Shown piece after piece: positions 35,464-44,352 of a DNA stretch of 64,000 nucleotides. The stretch comes from Pseudotabrizicola alkalilacus. GTDB taxonomy: Bacteria; Pseudomonadota; Alphaproteobacteria; Rhodobacterales; Rhodobacteraceae. The notes beneath the pieces are model-generated. The model was not told where the DNA came from, did not search any database, and saw only the letters and a program-made list of their open reading frames with translations. The stretch spans positions 1 to 64,000 of the forward strand of contig NZ_QWEY01000016.1 in assembly GCF_003443995.1 (NCBI RefSeq). Reading direction: 5' to 3'. Every line of letters starts with the position of its first letter. Positions within the stretch are counted from its first letter, which is position 1. A program made the position numbers and the translations under genes.

Positions 35464-35881
35464 TGGCATCCCTTTGACGCTGGTCGCGCCCTGATGATCC
35501 ATAGCGAACAGGGCTGGTTGGTGCTGATCTGGCGCCAGCTTGAACCGGGTAGATCCGATTGCCGGAGATGTTCACCCAATATAAAACATTTATCAAATTC
35601 ATATTTTTTTGGAGATTCATTCGACCAGAGAATAATGCAGAGACTTCCCTGCCGGTCTGCGCCTGCTCCAGCCAGTCGGCACTGAGAAAGCCGGCATGGC
35701 CGGATGGCTCCGTGGTGTGTGTCGGGGGCTTTGCATCAGTCACGCCATTCGAGGCCAGCATAAGCCTTGGTGACGGTGCCAATCCAGCACCATCACCCTG
35801 TTGCACGGGACAGCAAACGCACCCCTGCCCAACTTTGGCCTCATTCGCCCTGCCGGGGACCGATCTGCTTGCGGCGGGGGA
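35464..35881. other. Promoter region of the first peptide-transport operon
   Basis: Positions 35570-35630 are AT-rich (aaacatttatcaaattcat on the plus strand) and probably hold the minus-strand promoter of the binding-protein operon. From 35640 to 35881, downstream of tcuB, I see no recognisable gene. A C-rich stretch ends the region at the tcuB stop. Confidence 0.5.
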
Positions 35882-36967
35882 TTATTCGCCCCCGCCTGCG
35901 GGCGCTGGCTTGCCTGCTTCGGCAATCAGCGCAGCAAGGCGAAAGAAGCCGTGCACCATCTTTGAAAACGGCATCAGCAGGAACAGCACCATCACGGTTG
36001 CCAGATGGACTGCAAGCATTGGTCCGACAAGTGCCGTGCCGGTCGCGGCGTACAGCCCGAGGCCTGTGAGGGCGACGACCCCCAACAACAGAACAAAGGC
36101 CATCTCTCCACCCCAGACCCGCGCAGCACCAAGCGCGGGATCGGCCTTCAGCTTCAGCCACATCAGACCAGCTGCACCAACCACCATCATCAGCCCGCCC
36201 GGCAGGCCCAGAAGTTTGGGCAAGGAAAAAAGTGGATAGGGGGCTTCCCAGCCGAGCGCATAGTGCATCACCGTTCCGCTGGCAGTGGACGCAAAGCACA
36301 AAAGAAAGCCATACATCATCAGCTGGTGGAACACCCGCCGCCGGTCGCTGAAGCGGTCGCCCTTTTCAAAATTACAACCCTCACCATGGCCGCCCGACAG
36401 GTTTTTCATCCGCGCGGCGGAGCCAAAGGCTGACACAATATGCGACAACCGCACACGCCCCCCCCCCACTTCACGCCAGTAGTCGCGCACCGACAACGCT
36501 ATCAGGGCAAGCGGCGTTAAAAAGGCGGGCACAAAGATCGCCACCAGAGTATTGTGCCCAAGATGGGCATAAAAGCCCGCCCCCGCCTCTGGCCGAAACG
36601 CCGTCAGCGCCCAGAAAAACCACGCCAGAACGATCACCAGCAGTCCGGCCATGGCTACCCCATGCGTCTGGAACAGACGCGCAACGGCCTGCGGCCGGGC
36701 CAGTCTTTCCCAGCTTTCCACGCGCACTTCGGCCAGAACCGCCGGGATGTTCAAAGCGAACTCATGCGGTGCGGTATACTGGCAGGCGTAATAGCATCCG
36801 CGGCAATTGTGACACAGGTTGGCAAGCTGTGTCAGATCGCCGTCGGCAAAGGCTTTTTGCCGGGTCATGGCCGGAAACACCGAACAGAACCCTTCGCAAT
36901 AGCGGCACGCATTGCAGATCTCGATCTGACGGCGGGCTTCGTCCATCGGGGATAGATCAAGCGACAT
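35882..36967 (-). CDS. tcuB: Tricarballylate utilisation protein B (TcuB)
   Basis: A 361-residue membrane iron-sulfur protein. Two ferredoxin-like clusters, CNACRYCEGFC (Cys18, 21, 24, 28) and CHNCRGCYYAC (Cys52, 55, 58, 62), precede about six membrane helices. In Salmonella, TcuB reoxidises the FADH2 of TcuA and sends electrons to the quinone pool during oxidation of tricarballylate to cis-aconitate. Its start overlaps the end of tcuA by 11 bases. Confidence 0.92.
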   Translation of the reverse strand: MSLDLSPMDEARRQIEICNACRYCEGFCSVFPAMTRQKAFADGDLTQLANLCHNCRGCYYACQYTAPHEFALNIPAVLAEVRVESWERLARPQAVARLFQTHGVAMAGLLVIVLAWFFWALTAFRPEAGAGFYAHLGHNTLVAIFVPAFLTPLALIALSVRDYWREVGGGRVRLSHIVSAFGSAARMKNLSGGHGEGCNFEKGDRFSDRRRVFHQLMMYGFLLCFASTASGTVMHYALGWEAPYPLFSLPKLLGLPGGLMMVVGAAGLMWLKLKADPALGAARVWGGEMAFVLLLGVVALTGLGLYAATGTALVGPMLAVHLATVMVLFLLMPFSKMVHGFFRLAALIAEAGKPAPAGGGE

Positions 36968-38348
36968 GGGTTGCGGCCTCCTTGCCTGCGATACGTCCGA
37001 ACACGGTGCCGATGGTCATGCCAAAGCCGGCCAGATAGCCTTGCCCCAGGATCGACCCGGCCATGATTTCACCAGCGGCCCAGAGATTCTGGATCGGACC
37101 TTCGGCAGAGTGAACCTGCGCGCGGGCATCGACCTTCAACCCCAGGTAGGTAAATGTCACGCCGGGGCGCAGCTGGTAGCCATAAAACGGGGCGGTATCC
37201 AAGGGCCGCGCCCAGTTGGTTTTCGGCACATTCAACCCCTCGGTTCGCAACCCGTCCAATGTGGTCGAATGAAACGGACCGGGGCGGCAAGCGGCATTGA
37301 ACGTATCCACCGTGCGACGGGTGGCCTGAGGATCAAGCCCCATCTGCACGGCAAGTCCTTCGATCGTGTCAGACTTGACCGGCGGGAACACCGAAGGCAT
37401 GAACAGATCAATGGACTTGGCGTCGATCAGTGCATAGCCCACCTGATCGGGCTGCGCAGCGACCAGCCTGCCCCAAATGGCGTAGCGCTTGGGCCACACA
37501 TCCTCGCCCTCGTCGTAAAAGCGGTCGCCATCCCGGTTCAACACAATGGAAAACGGCACACAATCCAGCCGGGTGACAATGCCGCCGTCATACTTCGGCG
37601 CGCGACCGTCAATGGCAACCGCGTGGCATTGGGTCGGATCGCCCACCGACTCTGCCCCTTGATCCAGCATGTCGCGCAAAACGACACCCCGATTATATGG
37701 CGTGCCGCGGATGAGGAAGTTCCGCGCCGCAGGCCCCCATGCCCGTGCCAGCCAGTCAAGATCTGCCTGAAACCCACCAGAGGCCAGCACAAAGGCGCGC
37801 GCCTTTACCGTCACTGGATGCCCTGCGATCTCCACTTCCAGATGCGTAATCCGGTCAGCTTCACGATGCACATGGCGCACCTGCGCCTCATAGGCGATCT
37901 TTATGCCCAGATCGGCGGCGGTGTTGTAATACGCATTCACCAGCGCCTTGCCGCCTCCAAGGAAAAAGGCATTGGTCCGCGACAGGCTGAGCGTGCCGGA
38001 AAGGGATGGCTGAAACCGCACACCATGTGCCTGCATCCACGGCAGGCATTCTTCGGATGAACGGATCGCAAGGCGCGCCAGTCCCTCATCCGTCCTGCCT
38101 TTGGTCACCAGCATCAGGTCGTCGAGATACTCGTCCTCATCGTAGCTGCCGGTCAACGGGAACATCGGCTGCTTGTGCATGCAGCGGAAATTGCGGGTGT
38201 GGCGACTGTTGCCACCCCGGTATGGCACCGGCGCACCCTCAAGGATCAGAACGCTTGCCCCCGCCTCGGCTGCCGTAATGGCAGCACATAGCGCGGCATT
38301 GCCGCCGCCCACAACGGCAAGATCAAATGTATCCGGCCAATCTTTCAT
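36957..38348 (-). CDS. tcuA: FAD-dependent tricarballylate dehydrogenase (TcuA)
   Basis: A 463-residue flavoprotein of the fumarate-reductase/succinate-dehydrogenase fold. It has the FAD motif VVGGGNAALCAAITAAEAG (13-31), then GNSRHTRNFRC, and a C-terminal AAGEIMAGSILGQGYLAGFG segment. Paired with TcuB it identifies the tricarballylate dehydrogenase pair, which makes cis-aconitate. The start overlaps the GntR gene's stop as ATGA, so regulator and enzymes share one transcript. Confidence 0.92.
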   Translation of the reverse strand: MKDWPDTFDLAVVGGGNAALCAAITAAEAGASVLILEGAPVPYRGGNSRHTRNFRCMHKQPMFPLTGSYDEDEYLDDLMLVTKGRTDEGLARLAIRSSEECLPWMQAHGVRFQPSLSGTLSLSRTNAFFLGGGKALVNAYYNTAADLGIKIAYEAQVRHVHREADRITHLEVEIAGHPVTVKARAFVLASGGFQADLDWLARAWGPAARNFLIRGTPYNRGVVLRDMLDQGAESVGDPTQCHAVAIDGRAPKYDGGIVTRLDCVPFSIVLNRDGDRFYDEGEDVWPKRYAIWGRLVAAQPDQVGYALIDAKSIDLFMPSVFPPVKSDTIEGLAVQMGLDPQATRRTVDTFNAACRPGPFHSTTLDGLRTEGLNVPKTNWARPLDTAPFYGYQLRPGVTFTYLGLKVDARAQVHSAEGPIQNLWAAGEIMAGSILGQGYLAGFGMTIGTVFGRIAGKEAATHVA

Positions 38349-39013
38349 GCTTCGTCCTCCATTGGCAGTTCACGGCCCCGCATGCTGCGGATACGGGCCG
38401 ACAGGGCAGCTTCGACATGTGCTCGCATTGCCACCTCGGCCCCGGCGCCATCACGCGCCTGAAGCGCAGTCAGAACGGCCGCATGCTCGGCCACGGCCAG
38501 ATTCGCACGGCCCGGATCGGCCAGCGTGGTCGGCCCCAGGATCAGCAGGGTCTTTTGCAGTGCACTCATGGATTTCAGTAAAAAGCGGTTGCGCGCGGCA
38601 TCCAGCATCGTGCGGTGAAACTGCCGGTTGATCTCACGGGCCTGCGGCCCTGCCGGGGCTCCTGCCAGTTCTGCGTTCAGCGCCGCCAGTTCCGCAAGCT
38701 CGATGTCCGACGCCGCACGGGCTGCAAGCCGCGCTGCGGTGCCCTCCAGCACGGCGCGCATCTCGTAAAGCTCCACCACCTCGGCATGATCCAGACTGCG
38801 GATTGCAGCTCCCTGCCGGGGCAAATGCACGACAAGCCCATCCGCCTCCAGCTGCCGGATCGCCTCACGGACAGGGGTGCGGCTGATGTGCAGCCTGTCA
38901 GCCAGTTCCGTCTCACGCAGCCGTGCGCCAGGGGCAAGCGCACCACATCTGATTTCCTCCAGCAGGCGCCGATAAGCCCCCTGTCCCTGCGGAATCTCGG
39001 TTTCATCACTCAT
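38345..39013 (-). CDS. GntR-family transcriptional regulator, FCD domain
   Basis: A 222-residue FCD-type GntR protein: winged helix LRETELADRLHISRTPVREAI (about 33-53), then an FCD domain (YEMRAVLEGTAARLAARAAS, NRQFHRTMLDAARN). I start it at the ATG 39013 (MSDETEIPQG); an upstream in-frame start would run through the probable operator. The known Salmonella tcu regulator is LysR-type, so a GntR regulator here is a different wiring. It is divergent from the AbrB-like gene and co-directional with tcuAB. Confidence 0.9.
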   Translation of the reverse strand: MSDETEIPQGQGAYRRLLEEIRCGALAPGARLRETELADRLHISRTPVREAIRQLEADGLVVHLPRQGAAIRSLDHAEVVELYEMRAVLEGTAARLAARAASDIELAELAALNAELAGAPAGPQAREINRQFHRTMLDAARNRFLLKSMSALQKTLLILGPTTLADPGRANLAVAEHAAVLTALQARDGAGAEVAMRAHVEAALSARIRSMRGRELPMEDEA

Positions 39014-39046
39014 GCAACAACTCGCTTGCCGTTTTTGTGTCCAAGC

Positions 39047-39062
39047 GTATACACGTGGATAC
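39047..39062. promoter_or_regulatory. Imperfect palindrome between divergent GntR and AbrB-like genes
   Basis: GTATACACGTGGATAC is a 16-base palindrome with one mismatched pair, centred on CACGTG and starting with GTATAC. It sits in the 72-base divergent promoter gap, ten bases before the AAGGAG of the AbrB-like gene, and is a likely site for the adjacent GntR regulator. Confidence 0.5.
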
Positions 39063-39085
39063 ATAGTAACGCAAGGAGACAGATC

Positions 39086-40129
39086 GTGCGGATCTTACAG
39101 ATGCGGAAACAGGTCGCGACGCTGGCTCTGGCTCTTTTGGGTGCCGGATTGTTCCTGCTGCTTGGGTTGCCACTTCCCTTTTTGTTCGGCCCGATGACGG
39201 CCTGCCTGCTCGCCGCACTTGCCGGTGCGCCGTTGAAGGGCCTGCATACTGTCAGCACGCTTGCACGCACTGTGCTTGGCGTGGCGGTCGGCGCCTCACT
39301 CACACCGGAGGTAGTGGGCCGCATCCCGCAGATGGTGGGAAGCGTCGCGCTGGTGCCGGTCTATGTTGTGATCATCGGGTTGGTCGGAGTGCCCTTTTTC
39401 CGCCGTCTCGGCTATGACCCGGTAACGGCGTGGTACGCCGCCATGCCCGGCGGATTGCAGGACATGGTTGCCTTTGGCAAAGAGGCTGGCGGCGATGGAC
39501 GGGCCCTTGCGCTGATTCATGCGACGCGCGTGCTGATCATCGTGACGCTGGCACCGCTTATCCTGACCGGTCTTTATGGCTCCAGCCTGACTGGTGCGCT
39601 TGGCGAACCGGCCCGCGAGCTGCCCGTGGTTGAAATGACACTAATGGCCGCAGCCGCCGTCATTGGCTGGAAAGGGGCAGAGAGGATCGGTTTGTTCGGG
39701 GCATCCATCCTCGGGCCGATGATCGTGACTGCCGTGCTGTCTCTTGCCGGACTGATCCACAGCCGGCCTCCGGCCGAAGCAATACTGACAGCACAGTTGT
39801 TCATTGGTCTTGGGATCGGCGTGCAATATGTGGGTGTCACATTCCGCGAATTGCGCAGCTTTATCCTGTCAGGGCTGGCGTTCGTCTTGGTGCTGGCCGT
39901 GCTGGCGGCAATCTTCACCGAGATCGTCACCCTGTCCGGACTGGCCCAGCCTGTCGAGGGGTTCCTCGCCTTTGCTCCCGGTGGTCAGGCGGAAATGACG
40001 GTGCTTGCACTGGTTGCCGGGGCGGACCTTGGTTTTGTCATCCTGCACCACCTGACTCGGATCGTGGTCGTAATTCTTGGCGCGCCGGTCGCTGCGCGAT
40101 TGATGGGAGTCAGGCGCCCTCCAGAGTAA
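39086..40129 (+). CDS. AbrB-type multi-helix membrane protein
   Basis: About 347 residues with roughly ten membrane segments and an internal repeat: the GPMTACLLAALAGAPL block near the N-terminus is echoed by GPMIVTAVLSLAGL in the middle. The motifs YAAMPGGLQDMVAFGKEAGG and FAPGGQAEMTVLALVAGADLGFV are typical of the AbrB/COG3180 family, often named a regulator but built like a transporter. The start is a GTG at 39086 with AAGGAG seven bases upstream; an ATG 15 bases later is less well placed. It may carry a tricarboxylate or related acid. Its end overlaps the convergent dehydrogenase gene by 20 bases. Confidence 0.82.
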   Translation: MRILQMRKQVATLALALLGAGLFLLLGLPLPFLFGPMTACLLAALAGAPLKGLHTVSTLARTVLGVAVGASLTPEVVGRIPQMVGSVALVPVYVVIIGLVGVPFFRRLGYDPVTAWYAAMPGGLQDMVAFGKEAGGDGRALALIHATRVLIIVTLAPLILTGLYGSSLTGALGEPARELPVVEMTLMAAAAVIGWKGAERIGLFGASILGPMIVTAVLSLAGLIHSRPPAEAILTAQLFIGLGIGVQYVGVTFRELRSFILSGLAFVLVLAVLAAIFTEIVTLSGLAQPVEGFLAFAPGGQAEMTVLALVAGADLGFVILHHLTRIVVVILGAPVAARLMGVRRPPE

Positions 40130-41090
40130 CAGCTTGCGGGGTCACAAGATGTATAGGCCGCCCTGCAGCAAAAGCGTTCACCTGATCAAAAATGTCTGCG
40201 AATTGCCGATCAAACTCTTCTTCGGTGACCAAACCGATGTGGCGGGTTACAATCACGCGCGGATGTGACAGCAAAAGATCGGCGGCATTCGCCGAGGGTT
40301 CAACGTCGAACACATCCAGCGCGGCCAGTCCTGGCCTGCCCAGATCAAGTGCCGCAAGCAGAGCGCCCGGAGCGATCAGCCCGGCGGGTGAGGTGTTCAC
40401 CAGAACCGCCTGCGGCTGCATCTGCGCGAGGTCTGTGGCAGTGACAATTCCTTTCGTCCCCGCAGTCAGCTGCAGATGCAGGGTCACAATATCGGATCGG
40501 GCGAAGAAAGCCGCCCGGCTGGCTGCAACCGCACCGCCTTGTGCGGTGGCGCGGGCGCGACCCGCCTCTGAATCCCACCAGAGCACCTGTGCGCCAAACG
40601 CTGCCGCATAGCCCGCAATCAGCTGACCGATCCGACCATTGCCATAGATGCCGATGGTCTTACCGTGCAGCGTGCGGCCCACCCCCGCCTGCCAATTGCC
40701 AGCCTTCGCGCGGGTAACCTGCCCCGACAGATCGTGCAGTGCAGCGAGGATCAGCGCCCAAGTCAGTTCGGCGGCGGCATGATTTGGCACTTCGGCCGAC
40801 TTTATCGAGGAAAAGGCGATTCCGCGTGCCGCACAAGCCGCCACATCGACATGCGGCCAAGGCCCGCGCGCGGAAATCAGGCGCAGATTCGGAAGCGCAT
40901 CCAACAAGTCTGCCGTGATCCGTGTGCGTTCACGAAACAGGCAGAGCGCGTCGGCGCTCTGCACACGGGCCGCCAGATCAGCGCCCTCTGCATGATCGGT
41001 CCAGACGGTGACCTCATGCCCGCTCAACCTGTCAAAGCAGGGCAGATGGCGCAGGGTATCGGACCAGTCGTCAAGAATATGGACCTTCAT
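40110..41090 (-). CDS. D-2-hydroxyacid dehydrogenase family protein with altered catalytic Arg
   Basis: A 326-residue NAD-dependent 2-hydroxyacid dehydrogenase. The nucleotide-binding GIYGNGRIGQLIA (147-159), the glutamate loop DVFDVEP and the catalytic histidine in TRHIGLVT are present. The normally invariant arginine of the NTSRxGL motif is Pro235 (NTSPAGL; codon CCC at 40386-40388). It overlaps the GalD-like gene as ATGA and is the last gene of the Tct operon. Substrate unknown; the lost Arg questions normal dehydrogenase activity. Confidence 0.85.
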   Translation of the reverse strand: MKVHILDDWSDTLRHLPCFDRLSGHEVTVWTDHAEGADLAARVQSADALCLFRERTRITADLLDALPNLRLISARGPWPHVDVAACAARGIAFSSIKSAEVPNHAAAELTWALILAALHDLSGQVTRAKAGNWQAGVGRTLHGKTIGIYGNGRIGQLIAGYAAAFGAQVLWWDSEAGRARATAQGGAVAASRAAFFARSDIVTLHLQLTAGTKGIVTATDLAQMQPQAVLVNTSPAGLIAPGALLAALDLGRPGLAALDVFDVEPSANAADLLLSHPRVIVTRHIGLVTEEEFDRQFADIFDQVNAFAAGRPIHLVTPQAVTLEGA

Positions 41091-42178
41091 TTCCCGGGCC
41101 AGATCGCCTCCGGGACCATGACCTCACCCCGCGCCAGAAGCCGCGCAGTGCGAAGCAACCCGGCCGATTTCAGCGCAAAACCATCGGGTCCGTTTTCATA
41201 GTCCACAGTCACGTCAATTGCACCGCCCGGATGTTCGATCAGAACCAACGCAGGAACCCCTTCGGGTGGCGTGAACAACCCCTCAGCCACGGTGCCCGGC
41301 GTCAGGACGCAAGAGGCAAGGCATTGCGCCCCGGTAACGGCCATCGTCGGATGGCAGTTCCACGGCATGAAATAGCGCGCCGTCACCGTGCCACCATGGC
41401 GCGGCGCGGCCAGCAGGGCAAACTTTGGCGTGACCGATTTCGAGACATCGCCCATGCCCATCCGACGCCCCGCCTCAAGCCGGATCGGCTCCATCCGCGC
41501 ATAGAAGTCTCGGTTCGCGTCCAGTTCCTCGACGGTTTCAAACCCTGTCAGGCCAAAGTCGGCCGCGCGCGCGATACAGATGGGCATGGCCACATCCATA
41601 CAAGTGACCTCGATTCCGTCAATCACATCTCGTACCGCGCCGGTGGGCAACAGCGACCCGGTCGATGACCCCACCACATTCATGAAATTCAGATAGATCG
41701 GCGCTGCCGTTCCCGGCACACCATCAATCGCAGCATCACCGCTGTAGTCCACCTGCCCGTTTGGGGTACGGACTACAGCCTCGACCGTTGCACCGGTATT
41801 GACCGAACGGATGCGGACGCGCGTCACGTCACCTTGCGGCATGATCAGGCCCATTTCCAACGCAGCCGGCCCAACGCCCGAAAGGATGTTGCCGCAGGTT
41901 GGTTTGAAATCCACCAGACCATCCTCGACGCTCACCTGAGCGAAAAAATAGTCGATGTCGCAATCCTCGGCATCCGACAGCGACAGCATCGCCACCTTGG
42001 TCGTGACCGCAGCACCACCGCCGATACCGTCAATGTTCAGCTTGTGCCCCGATCCGATAGCCGCAACCAGAACGCGGGCCAGCGTCTCGCGGTCTTCGGG
42101 CAGATCCTCGCGCCGGAAATAGGGGCCGCGCGAAGTGCCGCCACGAAAGAAGTGAAAGGGAATGGCAGTCTGAGCCAT
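41087..42178 (-). CDS. galD: 4-oxalomesaconate tautomerase / PrpF-family isomerase
   Basis: A 363-residue PrpF-fold protein. It has RGGTSRGPYFRREDLP (about 12-27), the catalytic-cysteine loop KPTCGNILSGVGPAALE (about 91-107) and SVTPKFALLAAPRHGG (about 246-261). The length and motifs fit 4-oxalomesaconate tautomerase GalD; PrpF aconitate isomerases and itaconate-related isomerases are close relatives. In this operon it would move a double bond in a tricarboxylate such as aconitate or oxalomesaconate. AGGAGG-like sequence precedes the ATG. Confidence 0.87.
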   Translation of the reverse strand: MAQTAIPFHFFRGGTSRGPYFRREDLPEDRETLARVLVAAIGSGHKLNIDGIGGGAAVTTKVAMLSLSDAEDCDIDYFFAQVSVEDGLVDFKPTCGNILSGVGPAALEMGLIMPQGDVTRVRIRSVNTGATVEAVVRTPNGQVDYSGDAAIDGVPGTAAPIYLNFMNVVGSSTGSLLPTGAVRDVIDGIEVTCMDVAMPICIARAADFGLTGFETVEELDANRDFYARMEPIRLEAGRRMGMGDVSKSVTPKFALLAAPRHGGTVTARYFMPWNCHPTMAVTGAQCLASCVLTPGTVAEGLFTPPEGVPALVLIEHPGGAIDVTVDYENGPDGFALKSAGLLRTARLLARGEVMVPEAIWPGK

Positions 42179-42250
42179 CGTATCCTCCTGGATGTCAGAT
42201 GGAAAAAAAGGGCCCGCGCAGGTTGCGCGGGCCGGATCTCTGGATCGGGA

Positions 42251-44245
42251 TCAGCGGAACGGCCAGGGTAAATCGGCTACGTCCTGCAAAGCACCTGATG
42301 GAAAGTTAAGCGACAAGGCCCAGGCAAGCAAGAGGATGAATCCCGCAGCTGCAGCCGACATAAGCACCACGGCCACCGGCCCCGCCTTTGCACGAACGAT
42401 CAGGAAGAAGGGAAAGAAGATCAGCAGCGCCGCATAAAAGCCGAGCAGCGCTGTCAGCACGACCAGTCCGGCGATCCACGCCAGACCACCCCACAAGCTG
42501 CCGATCCCCGCCTGACCTACATGATCCCCCGTCAGTTCCGCATCGAAATGCGCATGATGCCCGGTCTTGCCGCGCACCAGTTGCGGGATCAGGATCGCCA
42601 GCATCACAAGCCCGATGATGGAGACGGAAAGCGGAAAGACCTGTGCCAGAAAATCGTGTTTCAGCGAGTCGGCAAATGCGACCAGCAGGATCACCGCCAT
42701 TGCCACGGCAAAGCCGATCTGCGGCAGATGCGCCTTGAATGACGGCACGTCAGGAGCGTCATCTGCCTTTGGCACGACCTGACCATTTTCATCCACCCGG
42801 TTCCGCAAGCCGAACCAGATTGAGGCAAGTGTCATCAGACCGATGATGATCACACCGGGGCGGCCAAGGAATGACCAGCCATTGAACTGCAGTGCCTGAT
42901 AGAAATAGGTCTCGGCCTGCGGGGCCAGCACATAGCCGATCAGCAGCGCCGGACGCGGCCAGCCGAAGCGCTTCATCAGGACGCCCAATACCCCAAGCCC
43001 AATCAGGGCGGTCAGGTCGGCCAGCGAACGAGTCGCCTGAAACGCCGCAAAGCAGATCAGCACGATCATAAAGGGCGCAAGCCGCTGGAACGGAATCTGC
43101 GTCAGCTTGGAAATCGGTATGGCCAGCGCAAGGCAGATGCCCGCCCCCATCACGTTTGCCAGCGCCAACGACCAGACCACCGAATAGGTGATGTGCAGGT
43201 CAGCCCCGACCATCGAGGGGCCGGGCTGGATTCCCAACAGAACCATGCCGCCCAGAAACACCGCCATCGCGCCAGAACCGGGAATGCCAAACAACATGGT
43301 GGGCAGCAGCGCCCCGCCCTGCATCGCGTTGTTCGCACTTTCTGGTGCAATCACACCCCGGATGTCGCCCTTGCCGAACTGCGGGTCTTTCTTCACCGTC
43401 TGAACGGCGTGACCATACGCGATCCAGTCCACCACCGAACCACCAAGGCCCGGAATGGCCCCGATGATACAGCCAATGCCGGAACACCGCATCGACAGCC
43501 AGACATTGGCCCACCAGTCACGGAACCCCTGAAACCAGCCGGTCCCCAGCGTATGACCTGAAGCAATGGCCGAGTTCTTGCGCAAAAGGTCGGCGATCTC
43601 GGGAATTGCGAAAAAGCCAAGACCAACCACGACCAGCGGGATGCCGTCATAAAGATAGTCAAAGCCAAAAATCATGCGGAATTCGCCGGTCGCCGGTGCC
43701 CCACCGATCGACCCGATGATCAGACCGATACTGCAGGCGGCAAGACCCTTGGCAAGACTACGGCCCGCGAGAACCGCCACCATCGACAGGCCGAACAACG
43801 CCAGCATGAACAATTCCGCCGATCCAAATGACAGGATGATCGGGCGTGCGATAACAACAAATCCGGTCAGGATGATTGCGCCGAAGATCCCGCCCGCCAT
43901 AGACGAGATGAACGCCGCAGAGAGCGCTCGCGCCGCCTGCCCTTGCTTGGCAAGCGGAAAGCCGTCAAGCACAGTTGCCTGACTGGCAGAAGACCCCGGA
44001 ATCCCCATCAGGACCGAGGAAAACGTGTCGGATGTGGGAATGACCGCCACCAGACCGATCAACATGGCAAGCGCCGTGATCTCATCCATTCCATACAGAA
44101 AGGGGATCAGAAGCGACAGACCAGCGATCCCGCCCAGACCGGGAATCACGCCAATGACAAGCCCGACCGACACGCCGACAAGCATGTAGAACAGATGCTG
44201 GAATGTCAGCAGTGTTGCAAAGGCAGTTAAAAGGGTATCAATCAC
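42251..44245 (-). CDS. tctA: Tripartite tricarboxylate transporter permease, TctA-TctB fusion
   Basis: A 664-residue inner-membrane protein. Residues 1 to about 500 are TctA: GVIPGLGGIAGLSLLIPF near 33, GIPGSSASQATVLDGFPLAKQG near 83, GAIPGLGGSVVDWIAYGHA near 260. The C-terminal part, about 510-664, has four more helices in the pattern of the small TctB subunit, which is normally a separate gene and is not found elsewhere nearby. Start is a GTG with GGGAG eight bases upstream. It imports the tricarboxylate delivered by TctC. Confidence 0.9.
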   Translation of the reverse strand: MIDTLLTAFATLLTFQHLFYMLVGVSVGLVIGVIPGLGGIAGLSLLIPFLYGMDEITALAMLIGLVAVIPTSDTFSSVLMGIPGSSASQATVLDGFPLAKQGQAARALSAAFISSMAGGIFGAIILTGFVVIARPIILSFGSAELFMLALFGLSMVAVLAGRSLAKGLAACSIGLIIGSIGGAPATGEFRMIFGFDYLYDGIPLVVVGLGFFAIPEIADLLRKNSAIASGHTLGTGWFQGFRDWWANVWLSMRCSGIGCIIGAIPGLGGSVVDWIAYGHAVQTVKKDPQFGKGDIRGVIAPESANNAMQGGALLPTMLFGIPGSGAMAVFLGGMVLLGIQPGPSMVGADLHITYSVVWSLALANVMGAGICLALAIPISKLTQIPFQRLAPFMIVLICFAAFQATRSLADLTALIGLGVLGVLMKRFGWPRPALLIGYVLAPQAETYFYQALQFNGWSFLGRPGVIIIGLMTLASIWFGLRNRVDENGQVVPKADDAPDVPSFKAHLPQIGFAVAMAVILLVAFADSLKHDFLAQVFPLSVSIIGLVMLAILIPQLVRGKTGHHAHFDAELTGDHVGQAGIGSLWGGLAWIAGLVVLTALLGFYAALLIFFPFFLIVRAKAGPVAVVLMSAAAAGFILLLAWALSLNFPSGALQDVADLPWPFR

Positions 44246-44309
44246 GGCGCATACTCCCGCGTTGGTCGCACAAGACAGCGACGTGTCAAGGATGTGTCAG
44301 ACGAAAAGC

Positions 44310-44334
44310 GGCGGGCACCACGAGGGCACCCGCC
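44310..44334 (-). promoter_or_regulatory. Hairpin after the TctC gene
   Basis: GGCGGG and CCCGCC form a 6-bp GC stem around a 13-base interior that can pair partly. It lies 19 bases after the tctC stop and before tctA, the same position as the hairpins after the other binding-protein genes. Weaker than the others. Confidence 0.45.
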
Positions 44335-44352
44335 ACAGGCGAAGGAGGAGGA

